DNA of 64,000 bases from positions 1 to 64,000 of the forward strand of contig JAFGOZ010000059.1 of NCBI GenBank assembly GCA_016926235.1, read 5' to 3'. A program made the translations under genes and the position numbers. This DNA comes from Bacteroidales bacterium. Its GTDB lineage: Bacteria; Bacteroidota; Bacteroidia; Bacteroidales; UBA10428. A model generated the notes under the pieces. The model worked only from the letters and a program-made list of their open reading frames with translations, was not told the DNA's origin and searched no databases. Shown here one piece after another: positions 28,072 through 36,905 of the stretch (positions within the stretch are counted from its first letter, which is position 1; every line of letters starts with the position of its first letter).

Positions 28072-28935
28072 GTGGAAGCTGCAGAATTATTAAAAAAGAT
28101 AAGAAAAATTGAAATTAAGACCCGGGGCTTGTCCAGACAGGTTTTTGCCGGCGAGTATCATAGTGCATTCAAAGGCAGAGGGGTTGCGTTTAGTGAAGTT
28201 CGAGAATACCAATATGGTGATGATATAAGGAATATTGACTGGAATGTTACGGCACGTTTTAACCATCCTTATATTAAGGTGTTTGAAGAAGAACGCGAAC
28301 TTACCGTAATGCTCGTTGTTGACATTAGTGGTTCAAGAAATTTTGGTTCCATAAATCAGCTTAAAAAAAATCTTATAACTGAAGTCTCAGCTGTTCTGTC
28401 TTTTTCGGCTATTCAGAATAATGATAAAATTGGCGTTATACTTTTTAGCGACCATGTCGAGAAATTTATTCCACCGAAGAAAGGGAGAACGCATATATTA
28501 AGAATTATAAGGGAATTGATTGAATTTCAGCCATCAAAAACAGGAACCAATATATCTGAAGCATTAAGATATTTGACTAATGCATTGAAGAAAAGGTGTA
28601 TTGCCTTTATTATCTCAGATTTTTTTGATAAAAACTTTGATGAAGCCCTTCGAATTGCAAATAATAAGCATGATGTAGTTGCTTTACGAATATACGACCC
28701 CAGGGAAGAGGCAATTCCTTCTGTTGGGCTTGTAAAGATGAAGGATGCTGAAACAGGTGAAAATATATGGGTAAATACAAATAGTAGAAAATTCAGGGAT
28801 AATTATATTAAATGGTGGGAAGAAAGAAATTTCAGGTTAAATCAGATATTGAAAAAAGGTGGGATCGACTATGTCGAATTGAGAACAGATCTGGATTATG
28901 TAAAACCATTGATTAATCTATTTAAAAGAAGATAA
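28072..28935 (+). CDS. DUF58 domain-containing protein of the bat operon
   Basis: 287 residues, starting at a GTG codon. The N-terminus EAAELLKKIRKIEIKTRGL is the normal beginning of this family, which supports the rare start. The DUF58 core is REYQYGDDIRNIDWNVTARF. A VWA-like fold with an incomplete metal site (VVDISGSRNFGS, the DxSxS motif intact as DISGS) follows. It is cytoplasmic with no membrane segment. DUF58 proteins accompany MoxR ATPases and are thought to be their substrates or partners in assembling the Bat complex. Confidence 0.9.
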   Translation: MEAAELLKKIRKIEIKTRGLSRQVFAGEYHSAFKGRGVAFSEVREYQYGDDIRNIDWNVTARFNHPYIKVFEEERELTVMLVVDISGSRNFGSINQLKKNLITEVSAVLSFSAIQNNDKIGVILFSDHVEKFIPPKKGRTHILRIIRELIEFQPSKTGTNISEALRYLTNALKKRCIAFIISDFFDKNFDEALRIANNKHDVVALRIYDPREEAIPSVGLVKMKDAETGENIWVNTNSRKFRDNYIKWWEERNFRLNQILKKGGIDYVELRTDLDYVKPLINLFKRR

Positions 28936-28948
28936 AAAGAAGATTAGT

Positions 28949-29953
28949 ATGAAAAGGAATTTGAGAATTTGTAGATGTCTTTATCTGCCATCAATGTATT
29001 TAGTTTTTCTTCTTATAGCTCAAAGCTTTTCAGGCTCGCTATCTGCTCAGGACGTGACTTTAAAAGTATCGACAAATAAAGATACAATATTAATTGGCGA
29101 TCATGTTGAATTATTGTTACAAGTAGATAAAGCTAACGAGTATGATGTTTGGTTTCCAATATTGACGGACACTATTACCGAACATATTGATGTTATTTCA
29201 GTTGAGCCTATTGATACGCTTCAAGGAGATGATGGCAGATCTAAGCTAACACAGAAATATATAATAACAAGTTTTGATAGTGGTATTTTTGAAATACCTC
29301 CGCTTCCTTTTGCCATATCAGGTAAGGGTGAAGTTGATACAATTCATTCATCTGAAATACAACTTGTTGTAAACACTCTCCCTGTAAGTCTTGAAGATCC
29401 AATTAAGGATATTAAGGATATTTACAAGGTGCCTTTAACATTCAGGGAATTACTGCCTTATATCCTTATTTTGTTAGGTGCTGCGATGTTGGTGATTGTG
29501 ACTATTTATGTTATTAAAAAGATTAAAGCAAAAGAGCCAATAATACCAAGAATAGAAAAGCCAAAAACACCACCCGAAATTATTGCCATCAGGGATTTAG
29601 ATAGCCTTAAAGCAAAAAAACTTTGGCAACAGGGAAGGGTTAAGGAATATTATAGTATCCTAACAGATATAATACGGATTTATATTGAGGACAGGTTCTA
29701 TATTATGGCAATGGAACAAACCAGTGATGAAATTTTATTACAATTTGAAAAAACCGAATATGGAACACAAGAAGAATATTCAATTCTTAAAAGAATGTTT
29801 ACTACGGCTGACTTAGTCAAGTTTGCAAAGGGTGATCCTCTTGCCGATGAGAATGAGTTGCATTTGGCAAATGCTTACGTATTTGTTGAAAAAACAACTC
29901 CCGTAAAGGAAGTTGAAGAACTGGATATGAAGGAAGAGAATCAGAATGAATAA
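28949..29953 (+). CDS. BatD-like membrane-anchored protein of the bat operon
   Basis: 334 residues. A signal sequence (about 1-33, ending SLSAQ) precedes a periplasmic beta-sandwich domain (about 35-150; VSTNKDTILIGDHVELLLQV) like the first domain of BatD. One membrane helix (about 168-189; LLPYILILLGAAMLVIVTIYV) is followed by a cytoplasmic helical domain (about 210-320; KLWQQGRVKEYYSILTDIIRIYIEDRF). The same order is found in DUF4381-type proteins and at the C-terminus of BatD. It lies between the DUF58 gene and batA. Exact role unknown, probably a scaffold linking periplasmic and cytoplasmic parts of the Bat complex. Confidence 0.8.
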   Translation: MKRNLRICRCLYLPSMYLVFLLIAQSFSGSLSAQDVTLKVSTNKDTILIGDHVELLLQVDKANEYDVWFPILTDTITEHIDVISVEPIDTLQGDDGRSKLTQKYIITSFDSGIFEIPPLPFAISGKGEVDTIHSSEIQLVVNTLPVSLEDPIKDIKDIYKVPLTFRELLPYILILLGAAMLVIVTIYVIKKIKAKEPIIPRIEKPKTPPEIIAIRDLDSLKAKKLWQQGRVKEYYSILTDIIRIYIEDRFYIMAMEQTSDEILLQFEKTEYGTQEEYSILKRMFTTADLVKFAKGDPLADENELHLANAYVFVEKTTPVKEVEELDMKEENQNE

Positions 29954-29979
29954 AAGAATTAATAAAATATAGTGCGGAT

Positions 29980-30984
29980 ATGATTAATTTATTTGTAATG
30001 CCTGAGTTTGCTAATCCGAAGCTATTGTATCTAATGCTTTTATTGGTGCCAATGATTGTATGGTACGTTCTGAAGCATAAACAAGCTCATGCAACATTGC
30101 AAGTCTCAGCAATAGAAGGTTTTGTAAAGAGTGGCAGGACCTATAAACATATATTACAGCATATGCTTTTTGTAATCAGGTGTTTAATTGTTGCGCTACT
30201 TATTGTTATCATTGCCAGACCGCAGTCAGTAAATAAGTGGCAGGATGAAACCACTGAAGGAATAGATATTGTAATTGCACTTGATATTTCTGGAAGCATG
30301 CTTGCAAGGGATTTTAATCCAGACCGTCTGGAAGCATCAAAGGAAGTGGCCATGGATTTTATTTCTGGCAGACCGATGGATAGAATAGGATTGGTGGTGT
30401 TTAGCGGAGAAAGCTTTACGCAATGTCCTCTTACAACCGATCATGCTGTATTGGATAATCTTTTTAGTGGTATTAAAAGTGGCATGATAGAAGATGGAAC
30501 GGCCATTGGACTTGGTTTAGCTACTTCCATAAACAGACTTAAAGATAGCAAGGCAGTAAGTAAGGTTATTATTTTACTTACTGATGGGGTAAATAATATG
30601 GGCTCAATAGCTCCCGTCACTGCTGCTGAAATTGCAAAAGCTTTTAAAATCAGAGTATATACAATCGGTGTAGGAAAAAGAGGTATGGCTCCATACCCTG
30701 TTCAAACATTCGGTGGAATCCAATATCAGAATATTCCTGTTGAGATTGATGAAGATGTATTGCAGAAAATTGCAGATATGACAAATGGTAAATATTTCAG
30801 GGCTACTAACAATGAAAAGTTGAAGGAGATTTACCAGGAAATTGATCAGTTGGAGAAGTCAAAGATTGATGTAAAACACTTTAGTAAAAAACAGGAAGAA
30901 TATCTTTATTATGCGATTGCAGCCGGATTATTATTAATCATCGAAATTGTATTGAGAAATACTTTATTTAGAAAAATTCCATAG
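29980..30984 (+). CDS. batA: Aerotolerance-operon VWA membrane protein BatA
   Basis: 334 residues. Two N-terminal membrane helices (about 14-30 and 61-79), a VWA domain (about 94-290) and a C-terminal helix (about 309-326). The metal-ion-dependent adhesion site is complete: DISGS (Asp102, Ser104, Ser106), DGTAIG and ILLTDGVNN. It is anchored in the inner membrane. BatA and BatB were named for oxygen tolerance in Bacteroides. A downstream Met (residue 7) is an alternative start. It is followed after 9 bases by batB. Confidence 0.92.
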   Translation: MINLFVMPEFANPKLLYLMLLLVPMIVWYVLKHKQAHATLQVSAIEGFVKSGRTYKHILQHMLFVIRCLIVALLIVIIARPQSVNKWQDETTEGIDIVIALDISGSMLARDFNPDRLEASKEVAMDFISGRPMDRIGLVVFSGESFTQCPLTTDHAVLDNLFSGIKSGMIEDGTAIGLGLATSINRLKDSKAVSKVIILLTDGVNNMGSIAPVTAAEIAKAFKIRVYTIGVGKRGMAPYPVQTFGGIQYQNIPVEIDEDVLQKIADMTNGKYFRATNNEKLKEIYQEIDQLEKSKIDVKHFSKKQEEYLYYAIAAGLLLIIEIVLRNTLFRKIP

Positions 30985-30988
30985 GAGG
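30983..30988 (+). promoter_or_regulatory. Strong Shine-Dalgarno (AGGAGG) before batB
   Basis: A full AGGAGG overlaps the batA stop codon and lies 5 bases before the batB ATG. Strong Shine-Dalgarno sequences are uncommon in Bacteroidota, so it may set a high translation rate or re-initiation at batB. Confidence 0.7.
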
Positions 30989-30993
30989 ACGCC

Positions 30994-32025
30994 ATGTTTA
31001 GATTTGCAAATAGTGAGTTTTTATTCTTGTTGTTTATTGTACCAATTGTGGTAGTGGTATTTATACTTTTAAATTACCGGAAGAAATCAGCAGTTAAAAG
31101 ATTTGGAAATCCGGAGCTGCTTGCACAACTCATGCCTGAAGTTTCAAAGTTAAGACCGGTAGTAAAATTAGTATTTTTGTTATTAACTATTGTTTTTATC
31201 ATTATGGCTATTGCCCGGCCACAGTTTGGCTCAAAACTTCAGGAGGTGAAGAGGGAAGGTATTGAACTTGTGATTGCTTTGGATGTATCGAATAGCATGT
31301 TGGCAGAAGATTTACAACCCAACCGTTTGGAACGAGCTAAACAGGCTATTTCAAAGCTTATTGATAAACTTGAAAATGATAAACTGGGATTGGTAGTATT
31401 TGCAGGAGATGCATATATACAATTACCTATTACTACTGATTATGCAGCAGCAAAGATGTTTCTCTCAACTATTAATACCGAGATAGTGCCAAAGCAAGGT
31501 ACTGCTATTGGGGCAGCCATTGATTTGGCTTCAAGGTGTTTTACACCCGAAACTAAAGCGGGGAAAGCTATAATTGTTATCACTGATGGTGAAAACCATG
31601 AGGATGATGCCGTAGGCGCTGCTAAACGAGCTGCTGAAAAAGGTATTACTGTCCATGCTATTGGAATGGGTATGCCCAGGGGAGTTCCTATCCCGATAAG
31701 GGGTACGTACGGACAAATTAATTATAGAAAAGATTCTGAGGGCAAAACCGTTCTCAGTAAATTAAATGAAAATTTGCTTCAACAATTGGTTGCAGCTGGC
31801 GGAGGTACATATATAAGAGCCACAAATTCAAAAATAGGGTTGAATGAGATTTTTGATGAAATTGGGAAAATGAACAAAGAAGAATATGAAGCAAAGGTTT
31901 ATGCTGATTATGAAGAGCAGTTTCAATATTTTGTTGGTTTAGCATTGTTTTTTATAATTTTAGAGTATTTTATTCTGGAAAGAAAAAATAAATGGTTGAG
32001 TAATCTTAAACTTTTTAAGGTATGA
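30994..32025 (+). CDS. batB: Aerotolerance-operon VWA membrane protein BatB
   Basis: 343 residues with the same plan as BatA: membrane helices near 8-26 and 56-74, a VWA domain (about 88-290) and a C-terminal helix (about 312-328). The metal site is DVSNS (Asp97, Ser99, Ser101), QGTAIG and VITDGENHEDD. BatA and BatB are homologues from an old duplication. A full AGGAGG sits just upstream. The stop codon overlaps the batC start (ATGA), implying coupled translation. Confidence 0.93.
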   Translation: MFRFANSEFLFLLFIVPIVVVVFILLNYRKKSAVKRFGNPELLAQLMPEVSKLRPVVKLVFLLLTIVFIIMAIARPQFGSKLQEVKREGIELVIALDVSNSMLAEDLQPNRLERAKQAISKLIDKLENDKLGLVVFAGDAYIQLPITTDYAAAKMFLSTINTEIVPKQGTAIGAAIDLASRCFTPETKAGKAIIVITDGENHEDDAVGAAKRAAEKGITVHAIGMGMPRGVPIPIRGTYGQINYRKDSEGKTVLSKLNENLLQQLVAAGGGTYIRATNSKIGLNEIFDEIGKMNKEEYEAKVYADYEEQFQYFVGLALFFIILEYFILERKNKWLSNLKLFKV

Positions 32026-32747
32026 GAAACATGAAAACAAGGCTTACTATATTATTACTATTAGGCATATTTATAAATCTGCATGCTCAGAAAAGTGAAC
32101 TAAAGACGATTAGGGAAGGTAACAAACAATACAAAGATGATAATTATGTAGATGCAGAATTAAATTACAAGAACGCACTGGTTGAAAACTCCGCTTCCTA
32201 TAAGGCATCTTTTAACCTGGGAAATACTTTGTACAAACAGGAAAAATATGATGAAGCATTGAATGAATTTAACTCATTAAAAGACTATGATAAGAGGGAT
32301 AAAGACCTGGCTAAGGTGTATCATAATCTTGGAAATTCATTACTGAAAAAAGATCAATATAAAGAAAGTATACAAGCATATAAACAAGCGCTTAAATACA
32401 ATCCTGATGATATGGATACAAAATATAATCTCGCTTATGCTCAAAAGAAATTGCAAATTCAACAACAGCAACAGCAGCAACAACAGCAAGATCAAAATCA
32501 GGATAATCAGCAACAAGACAAACAGGACCAAAATCAGGATCAAAATAATAAAGAACAGGAAAATAATGACAACAAGCCTGAGCAAAACAAAGATCAGCAG
32601 CAACAACAAGAAGATCAACAGCAAATATCAAAGCAGGATGCCGAGCGTATGTTAGAGGCTCTGGAAAATGAAGAAAAGGATCTGCAGGAGAAACTTAAGT
32701 TGCAACAAGCGAAATCACAACAAGTTAAAATTTTGAAAGATTGGTAG
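32022..32747 (+). CDS. batC: TPR protein BatC with Gln/Asn-rich tract
   Basis: 241 residues. A signal peptide (about 1-23, ending NLHAQ) precedes three tetratricopeptide repeats (about 25-145; NYVDAELNYKNALV, YDEALNEFNSLKDYD, YKESIQAYKQALKYNPDD). Residues about 147-205 are an almost pure Gln/Asn/Asp/Lys low-complexity tract, and a charged coiled-coil end follows (EALENEEKDLQEKLKLQQ). The TPR part is presumably the periplasmic protein-binding module of the Bat complex. The Gln tract is coded by mixed CAA/CAG codons. It overlaps batB by 4 bases. Confidence 0.9.
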   Translation: MRNMKTRLTILLLLGIFINLHAQKSELKTIREGNKQYKDDNYVDAELNYKNALVENSASYKASFNLGNTLYKQEKYDEALNEFNSLKDYDKRDKDLAKVYHNLGNSLLKKDQYKESIQAYKQALKYNPDDMDTKYNLAYAQKKLQIQQQQQQQQQQDQNQDNQQQDKQDQNQDQNNKEQENNDNKPEQNKDQQQQQEDQQQISKQDAERMLEALENEEKDLQEKLKLQQAKSQQVKILKDW

Positions 32748-32749
32748 GC

Positions 32750-34579
32750 ATGAAAAAAATAGTAAATATTATAATTGGGCTTATATCCTTTAACTTTTTG
32801 CTTTTTTCGCAAGATGTAAGTTTTACAGTATCTGCACCAAAGGTTGTATCTGTTGGAGAACAATTTAAGTTGGTTTATAATGTAAACAGTAAGATTTCAA
32901 AATTTCAGCCACCTGAAATAAATGATTTTAATATACTTATGGGGCCAAGCTCATCTTCCAGTTCAAGCGTTCAGATAATCAATGGAAGGATGAGTCAGAA
33001 TATTAATATTTCTTATACATATGTGCTCAACGCATCAAAGACAGGAAAATTTACAGTTGGTCCAGCCTCAGTGATAGTGGATAATAAAACATATAGCACG
33101 GATGCAATAGAAATAGAAGTTATAGGGGACAATTCTCAGGCTGCTGCCCAAAACAATAATAAAACCAACCAAACCGAGACACAGGATATTAGTAGTAGTG
33201 AAAATAAAAACTTATTTGTTAGGGTATTGGTTGACAGACATTCATTATACCAGGGAGAATATCTTGTTGCTACTATTAAAATCTATACCAGGATGAGTTT
33301 GGCAGGCTTTGATAAGATGAAATTCCCATCGTTTGATGGATTTTGGTCTCAAGAAATATTTAATCCTAACCAGATAAGCCTTGAAAGGGAAAATGTTAAT
33401 GGCATTATATATGATGTTGGAATCTTAAAAAAGACACTTTTATATCCTCAACGTTCAGGAGAGATTATTATAGATCCGATGGAGGTTGATTGTGTGGTAA
33501 GACAAAAAGCAAGCAGAACTAGATCTTCAAGTATTTTTGACCAGTTTTTTGAAGATCCGTTTGCTTATACCAATAAGAAATATTCAATTAAAAGTCCTCG
33601 AATTAAAGTTAATGTAAAACCTCTTCCGGGTAATAAACCGGCCAGTTACACGGGTGGAGTTGGCAACTATACAATAAATGCTACTGTAGATAAAACAGAG
33701 TTGGATGCAAATGATGCAATTACATATAAATTCAAGGTATCAGGCAAAGGTAACCTTAAGTTGATTGACAAGCCCGCTTTATCATTTCCTCCTGATTTTG
33801 AGGTTTTTGAACCAAAAGTGTCTGAAAAAATCGATCATGGAGCTAATGGTTCATCTGGCTCGAAGACTTTTGAATATATAATTATACCAAGACATGCAGG
33901 TGATTTTAAGATCCCTTCTGTAGATTTTTCATATTTCAATTCGGAAACCAAGACTTATAAAACTTTGTCAACAGATGAAATTGATATTAGAGTTAATAAA
34001 GGAGCAGACGAACCCCAATCGACCGTAATGTCAGGTTTCTCAAAGGAAGACATCCAGGTCTTGGGTAATGATATTGCATTTATTAAGACAGATAATATCA
34101 AACTTACACTAATTGGGAAAGCATTTTATAAAAGTTTGTGGTTTTACCTTTCATATCTTGTTTCGCTTGGACTTTTTATTGCTATTATTCTTTCAAAGAG
34201 AAAGAAAATAAAGGAAAGTGATAATATTTCCCTGCTAAAAAATAAGAGAGCTAATAAATTGGCACGAAAAAGGCTAAGATTAGCTGGTAAATATCTAAAA
34301 GAAAACAATAGTGATAGGTTTTACGAAGCTGTGTTAAAAGGAGTATGGGGGTATTTGAGTGATAAACTCAATATCCCGGTGGCAGATTTGTCAAGAGATT
34401 CGGCCTTTAGTGCACTTAGCAGACATGCTATTGAGGATTCTGATCTGGATCGACTTAGTAAGTTGATCGATAATTGCGAATATGCTCAATATGCTCCAAA
34501 AAGCGATTCTTCGCAAATGCATCAGTTTTATAATGAGGCAGTTGAAATTATTGGGCTTTTATCTCAAAAAATTAAATAG
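32750..34579 (+). CDS. batD: BatD, large periplasmic/membrane protein of the bat operon
   Basis: 609 residues from the ATG at 32750. A TTG three codons upstream overlaps batC and is unlikely to be used. Signal peptide about 1-21 (ending FLLFSQ), then BatD beta-sandwich domains (about 22-425) with SFTVSAPKVVSVGEQFKLVY, DRHSLYQGEYLVATIKIYTR and GVGNYTINATVDKTELDAND. One membrane helix (about 461-479) is followed by a cytoplasmic helical domain (about 500-605). It is the core BatD protein, required for aerotolerance in Bacteroides-type operons, and thought to scaffold the BatA/BatB VWA proteins at the inner membrane. Confidence 0.92.
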   Translation: MKKIVNIIIGLISFNFLLFSQDVSFTVSAPKVVSVGEQFKLVYNVNSKISKFQPPEINDFNILMGPSSSSSSSVQIINGRMSQNINISYTYVLNASKTGKFTVGPASVIVDNKTYSTDAIEIEVIGDNSQAAAQNNNKTNQTETQDISSSENKNLFVRVLVDRHSLYQGEYLVATIKIYTRMSLAGFDKMKFPSFDGFWSQEIFNPNQISLERENVNGIIYDVGILKKTLLYPQRSGEIIIDPMEVDCVVRQKASRTRSSSIFDQFFEDPFAYTNKKYSIKSPRIKVNVKPLPGNKPASYTGGVGNYTINATVDKTELDANDAITYKFKVSGKGNLKLIDKPALSFPPDFEVFEPKVSEKIDHGANGSSGSKTFEYIIIPRHAGDFKIPSVDFSYFNSETKTYKTLSTDEIDIRVNKGADEPQSTVMSGFSKEDIQVLGNDIAFIKTDNIKLTLIGKAFYKSLWFYLSYLVSLGLFIAIILSKRKKIKESDNISLLKNKRANKLARKRLRLAGKYLKENNSDRFYEAVLKGVWGYLSDKLNIPVADLSRDSAFSALSRHAIEDSDLDRLSKLIDNCEYAQYAPKSDSSQMHQFYNEAVEIIGLLSQKIK

Positions 34580-34584
34580 ACGAC

Positions 34585-35346
34585 ATGGGACGGATAAAAT
34601 TAATTATAATTGGAACACTAATTTCTATCAATGGTATTTATGGGAATGAGTATTCTGATTCAATAAATGCAGCAAACAATTACTATACTCAAGGGCAATA
34701 TGAAAAAGCTATTAACGCTTACCAATACATAATTGCATCAGGTTTTGAAGCTCCAGGGTTATATTATAACCTTGGAAATGCTTACTTTAAATCAAATAAT
34801 AACACTCTGGCAATATATTATTATGAGAAAGCGCTACGAATAGCACCTAAGGATAAAGAAATTATTCATAATCTGGAAATTGCAAATGCACTTACAGTTG
34901 ATAAAATTGATATCAAGACAGATTTCTTCATTAAAAGATGGATTAGTGAGTTGGGAAAATTATTCTCGGTAGATATATGGGCTATACTGAGCGTTACATT
35001 GTTTGTTGCCAGTCTGTTACTTATTGTAATATATTTATTTACTCACAGGATTAGTCTGAAAAAATTGTGTTTTTTATTGGGTATTTTGTTATTTGTACTC
35101 GCGATAATTTCTTTGGGATATGCAAATAACCAATTAAAATGGCAGACAGGAGAGAAAGAAGCCATTATATATACACCTACTGTTGTCGTTAAAAGTTCTC
35201 CGGATCATAATGGGAGTGACAGGTTCATTCTACATGAGGGAACCAAAGTATTTATTTTAAAAGATTTTGAAGATTGGCGTGAAATCGAACTTCAAGATGG
35301 AGAAAGTAAAGGATGGATAATGGTTTCGGACCTATTAATAATCTAA
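34585..35346 (+). CDS. batE: TPR/SH3 membrane protein BatE
   Basis: 253 residues. Signal peptide (about 1-20), two TPR units (about 25-95; YEKAINAYQYIIASG, NTLAIYYYEKALRIAPKD), two membrane helices (about 131-151 and 158-174) and a C-terminal SH3-like domain (about 190-253; HEGTKVFILKDFEDWREI). This is the usual BatE layout. It is the last gene of the operon, 5 bases after batD. A convergent stress-protein gene ends 6 bases away with no room for a separate terminator. Confidence 0.9.
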   Translation: MGRIKLIIIGTLISINGIYGNEYSDSINAANNYYTQGQYEKAINAYQYIIASGFEAPGLYYNLGNAYFKSNNNTLAIYYYEKALRIAPKDKEIIHNLEIANALTVDKIDIKTDFFIKRWISELGKLFSVDIWAILSVTLFVASLLLIVIYLFTHRISLKKLCFLLGILLFVLAIISLGYANNQLKWQTGEKEAIIYTPTVVVKSSPDHNGSDRFILHEGTKVFILKDFEDWREIELQDGESKGWIMVSDLLII

Positions 35347-35352
35347 TATTTA

Positions 35353-36177
35353 TTAATAAAAACCACCATATTTTCTTATGTCAGTACGTGGGCTTAAACA
35401 CATTACTGGTATTCTCTGCTCATTAGCTAAAATTCTTTCTTCATCCGAACCAAATAAATAATTAACCAAAGCATTTGCTTTTTTTATCATTATCACAATC
35501 ACATCTGCATGGCGTTCCTTTGCAAAGTGAATTATCTGATCGCTGAATGCAAGTTTATCCTCAGAAGCAGTTATATCGTATTCAATACCTTTGTTTTTAA
35601 ATTGAGTTTTTGCAAAATTCAAGTTGTTGCTTACATACTTCAATAAATGCGGGTCATTCACTTTATGCTTAAAAATGTGAACCTTTGAGTTATAATATTT
35701 GTGTAAATAAAATATCCAACTAAGTTTTTCTTTGTTCTCAGTTCTGAAATCGACAGGAGATACAATATTGTCAATTTTATTGGAAATAGGTGGGTCTTGA
35801 ATAACAATAAAAGGTATATTCGACCAGGAAATGAGACTTATCAGATTTTTTGTTCCAAGGTTGCGTTTTGATCTTAAACCATCAGTTTTGCATACAACAA
35901 GTGAGCATCGCAATTCACTAATAGCCATTTTAACTTCCTTATTGAATTTGCCGGTTTTGACCATAGCAAATGGTCTGAGCTTATATTTTTGTTCACATTC
36001 TCCAACAATTTCATCCAGCTTATCTTGTGTTTCTTCAAGCTTGCGATTTTTACATATAGTTAAAATCGCAATATTGTTTTCAGTTTTCTGAGCCAACTGT
36101 ACAGCATGTTCCATGGCATGTTCCGACATAGCGTCAAATTCCCAAAGAACCAAAATTGTTTTCTTTTCTTTTTTCAT
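35353..36177 (-). CDS. Universal stress protein, tandem UspA domains
   Basis: 274 residues made of two UspA-like halves (about 1-140 and 145-270). The first begins TILVLWEFDAMSEHAMEHA, the second NIVSPVDFRTENKE. The ATP-binding G-2x-G-9x-G motif is not obvious in either half: the second ends VNYLFGSDEERILANEQRIPV, which fits a degenerate form. Such proteins respond to starvation, redox or oxygen stress in the cytoplasm. A perfect -7 promoter box precedes the gene. Confidence 0.82.
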   Translation of the reverse strand: MKKEKKTILVLWEFDAMSEHAMEHAVQLAQKTENNIAILTICKNRKLEETQDKLDEIVGECEQKYKLRPFAMVKTGKFNKEVKMAISELRCSLVVCKTDGLRSKRNLGTKNLISLISWSNIPFIVIQDPPISNKIDNIVSPVDFRTENKEKLSWIFYLHKYYNSKVHIFKHKVNDPHLLKYVSNNLNFAKTQFKNKGIEYDITASEDKLAFSDQIIHFAKERHADVIVIMIKKANALVNYLFGSDEERILANEQRIPVMCLSPRTDIRKYGGFY

Positions 36178-36201
36178 AGGGTTCGGTTAATACAGCTTGT
36201 T

Positions 36202-36209
36202 CAAATATA
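36202..36209 (-). promoter_or_regulatory. Candidate promoter -7 (TATATTTG) of the universal stress gene
   Basis: A perfect TAnnTTTG on the minus strand, 25 bases before the start codon. A TTG lies 23 bases further upstream, slightly more than the usual spacing. Confidence 0.5.
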
Positions 36210-36332
36210 GTAAAATATTTTGATATGTTTTGCAATATAAAATGTATAATATTTAATTATACATTTCCATGCAAATCTTTTAGAGAAAAAAAAATAGGAA
36301 AAACAATAAAAAGAATATTGAAAATCAATTAA

Positions 36333-36704
36333 CTAAAAGATTTCTGCATATTCGATATACTTAAACGGAATCTTTAATAAGGATTCAAAATATTGTCCGG
36401 ATTCTAGCACATCTAAATCACCTTCTTCATAATACCAGTTTATTAAGATCCTGTTTTCATTGGTATTATTCTTGAAAATTTTAAGCAATTCATATATTTG
36501 TTTTGATGAACTGGTATTAAAATATTCAAATCTTACATCAATTATAACAAAATCAGAAGAATATTCGGATGCCCATTCAAAAATCGGATCATAGAATACT
36601 TTAGCATCTTCAGGTAAAGATTTACCTCCTATCTTTAATTCGCCATCTATTTTAAAAGAAACATATGGCGTGCTGTCTGTACCTTCAATAATTAAATCTT
36701 GCAT
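36333..36704 (-). CDS. SiaC-family (DUF1987) regulatory phosphoprotein
   Basis: 123 residues. The sequence GTDSTPYVSFKIDGELKIGGKSLPEDA-like start and RFEYFNTSSSKQIYELL match the DUF1987/SiaC family. In Pseudomonas SiaC the Thr of the corresponding FNT(S/T)S loop is phosphorylated by the kinase SiaB and dephosphorylated by SiaA. The equivalent here is Thr64 or the adjacent Ser65-67. No SiaA, SiaB or diguanylate cyclase gene is adjacent, so it is an orphan whose partners lie elsewhere. Its proximity to the large chemosensory island may be functional but is unproven. Confidence 0.83.
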   Translation of the reverse strand: MQDLIIEGTDSTPYVSFKIDGELKIGGKSLPEDAKVFYDPIFEWASEYSSDFVIIDVRFEYFNTSSSKQIYELLKIFKNNTNENRILINWYYEEGDLDVLESGQYFESLLKIPFKYIEYAEIF

Positions 36705-36735
36705 ATATTATTATATGTAACTTATTTATAGATGT

Positions 36736-36743
36736 CAAAAATA
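36736..36743 (-). promoter_or_regulatory. Candidate -7 element (TATTTTTG) for the SiaC-like gene
   Basis: A perfect TAnnTTTG on the minus strand 32 bases before the start codon. The -33 region is T-rich but lacks TTTG. Confidence 0.4.
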
Positions 36744-36876
36744 AACAAAAAATTATCCAGATAAAAATAGTTTTATTCACTTAAATATTTGAATATGCAT
36801 TTTTCTTTGAAAGATCAATTTGTAAATCGTGATATAATACAATTAATAAACATAATATGTTTAAAAAATAACTTCT

Positions 36877-36884
36877 TATATTTG
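36877..36884 (+). promoter_or_regulatory. Candidate promoter -7 (TATATTTG) of the homocysteine cluster
   Basis: A perfect TAnnTTTG lies 22 bases before the ATG at 36906. It falls inside a longer in-frame extension that could start at 36789, which argues that 36906 is the true start of the next gene. Confidence 0.5.
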
Positions 36885-36905
36885 GCATTGCAAAAAAAAA
36901 ATAAC

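Noticed and set aside
32340..32624. Long minus-strand frame very rich in Leu and Ile opposite batC
   Set aside because: It is the complement of the CAA/CAG-coded Gln tract, which always reads as Leu/Val/Ile runs on the other strand. It has no plausible ribosome site.
36316..36329. TATTGAAAATCAAT, identical to 14 bases of the repeat arm near rhaT
   Set aside because: It lacks the GGC end and any partner arm, and such AT-only matches are expected by chance in DNA of this composition.
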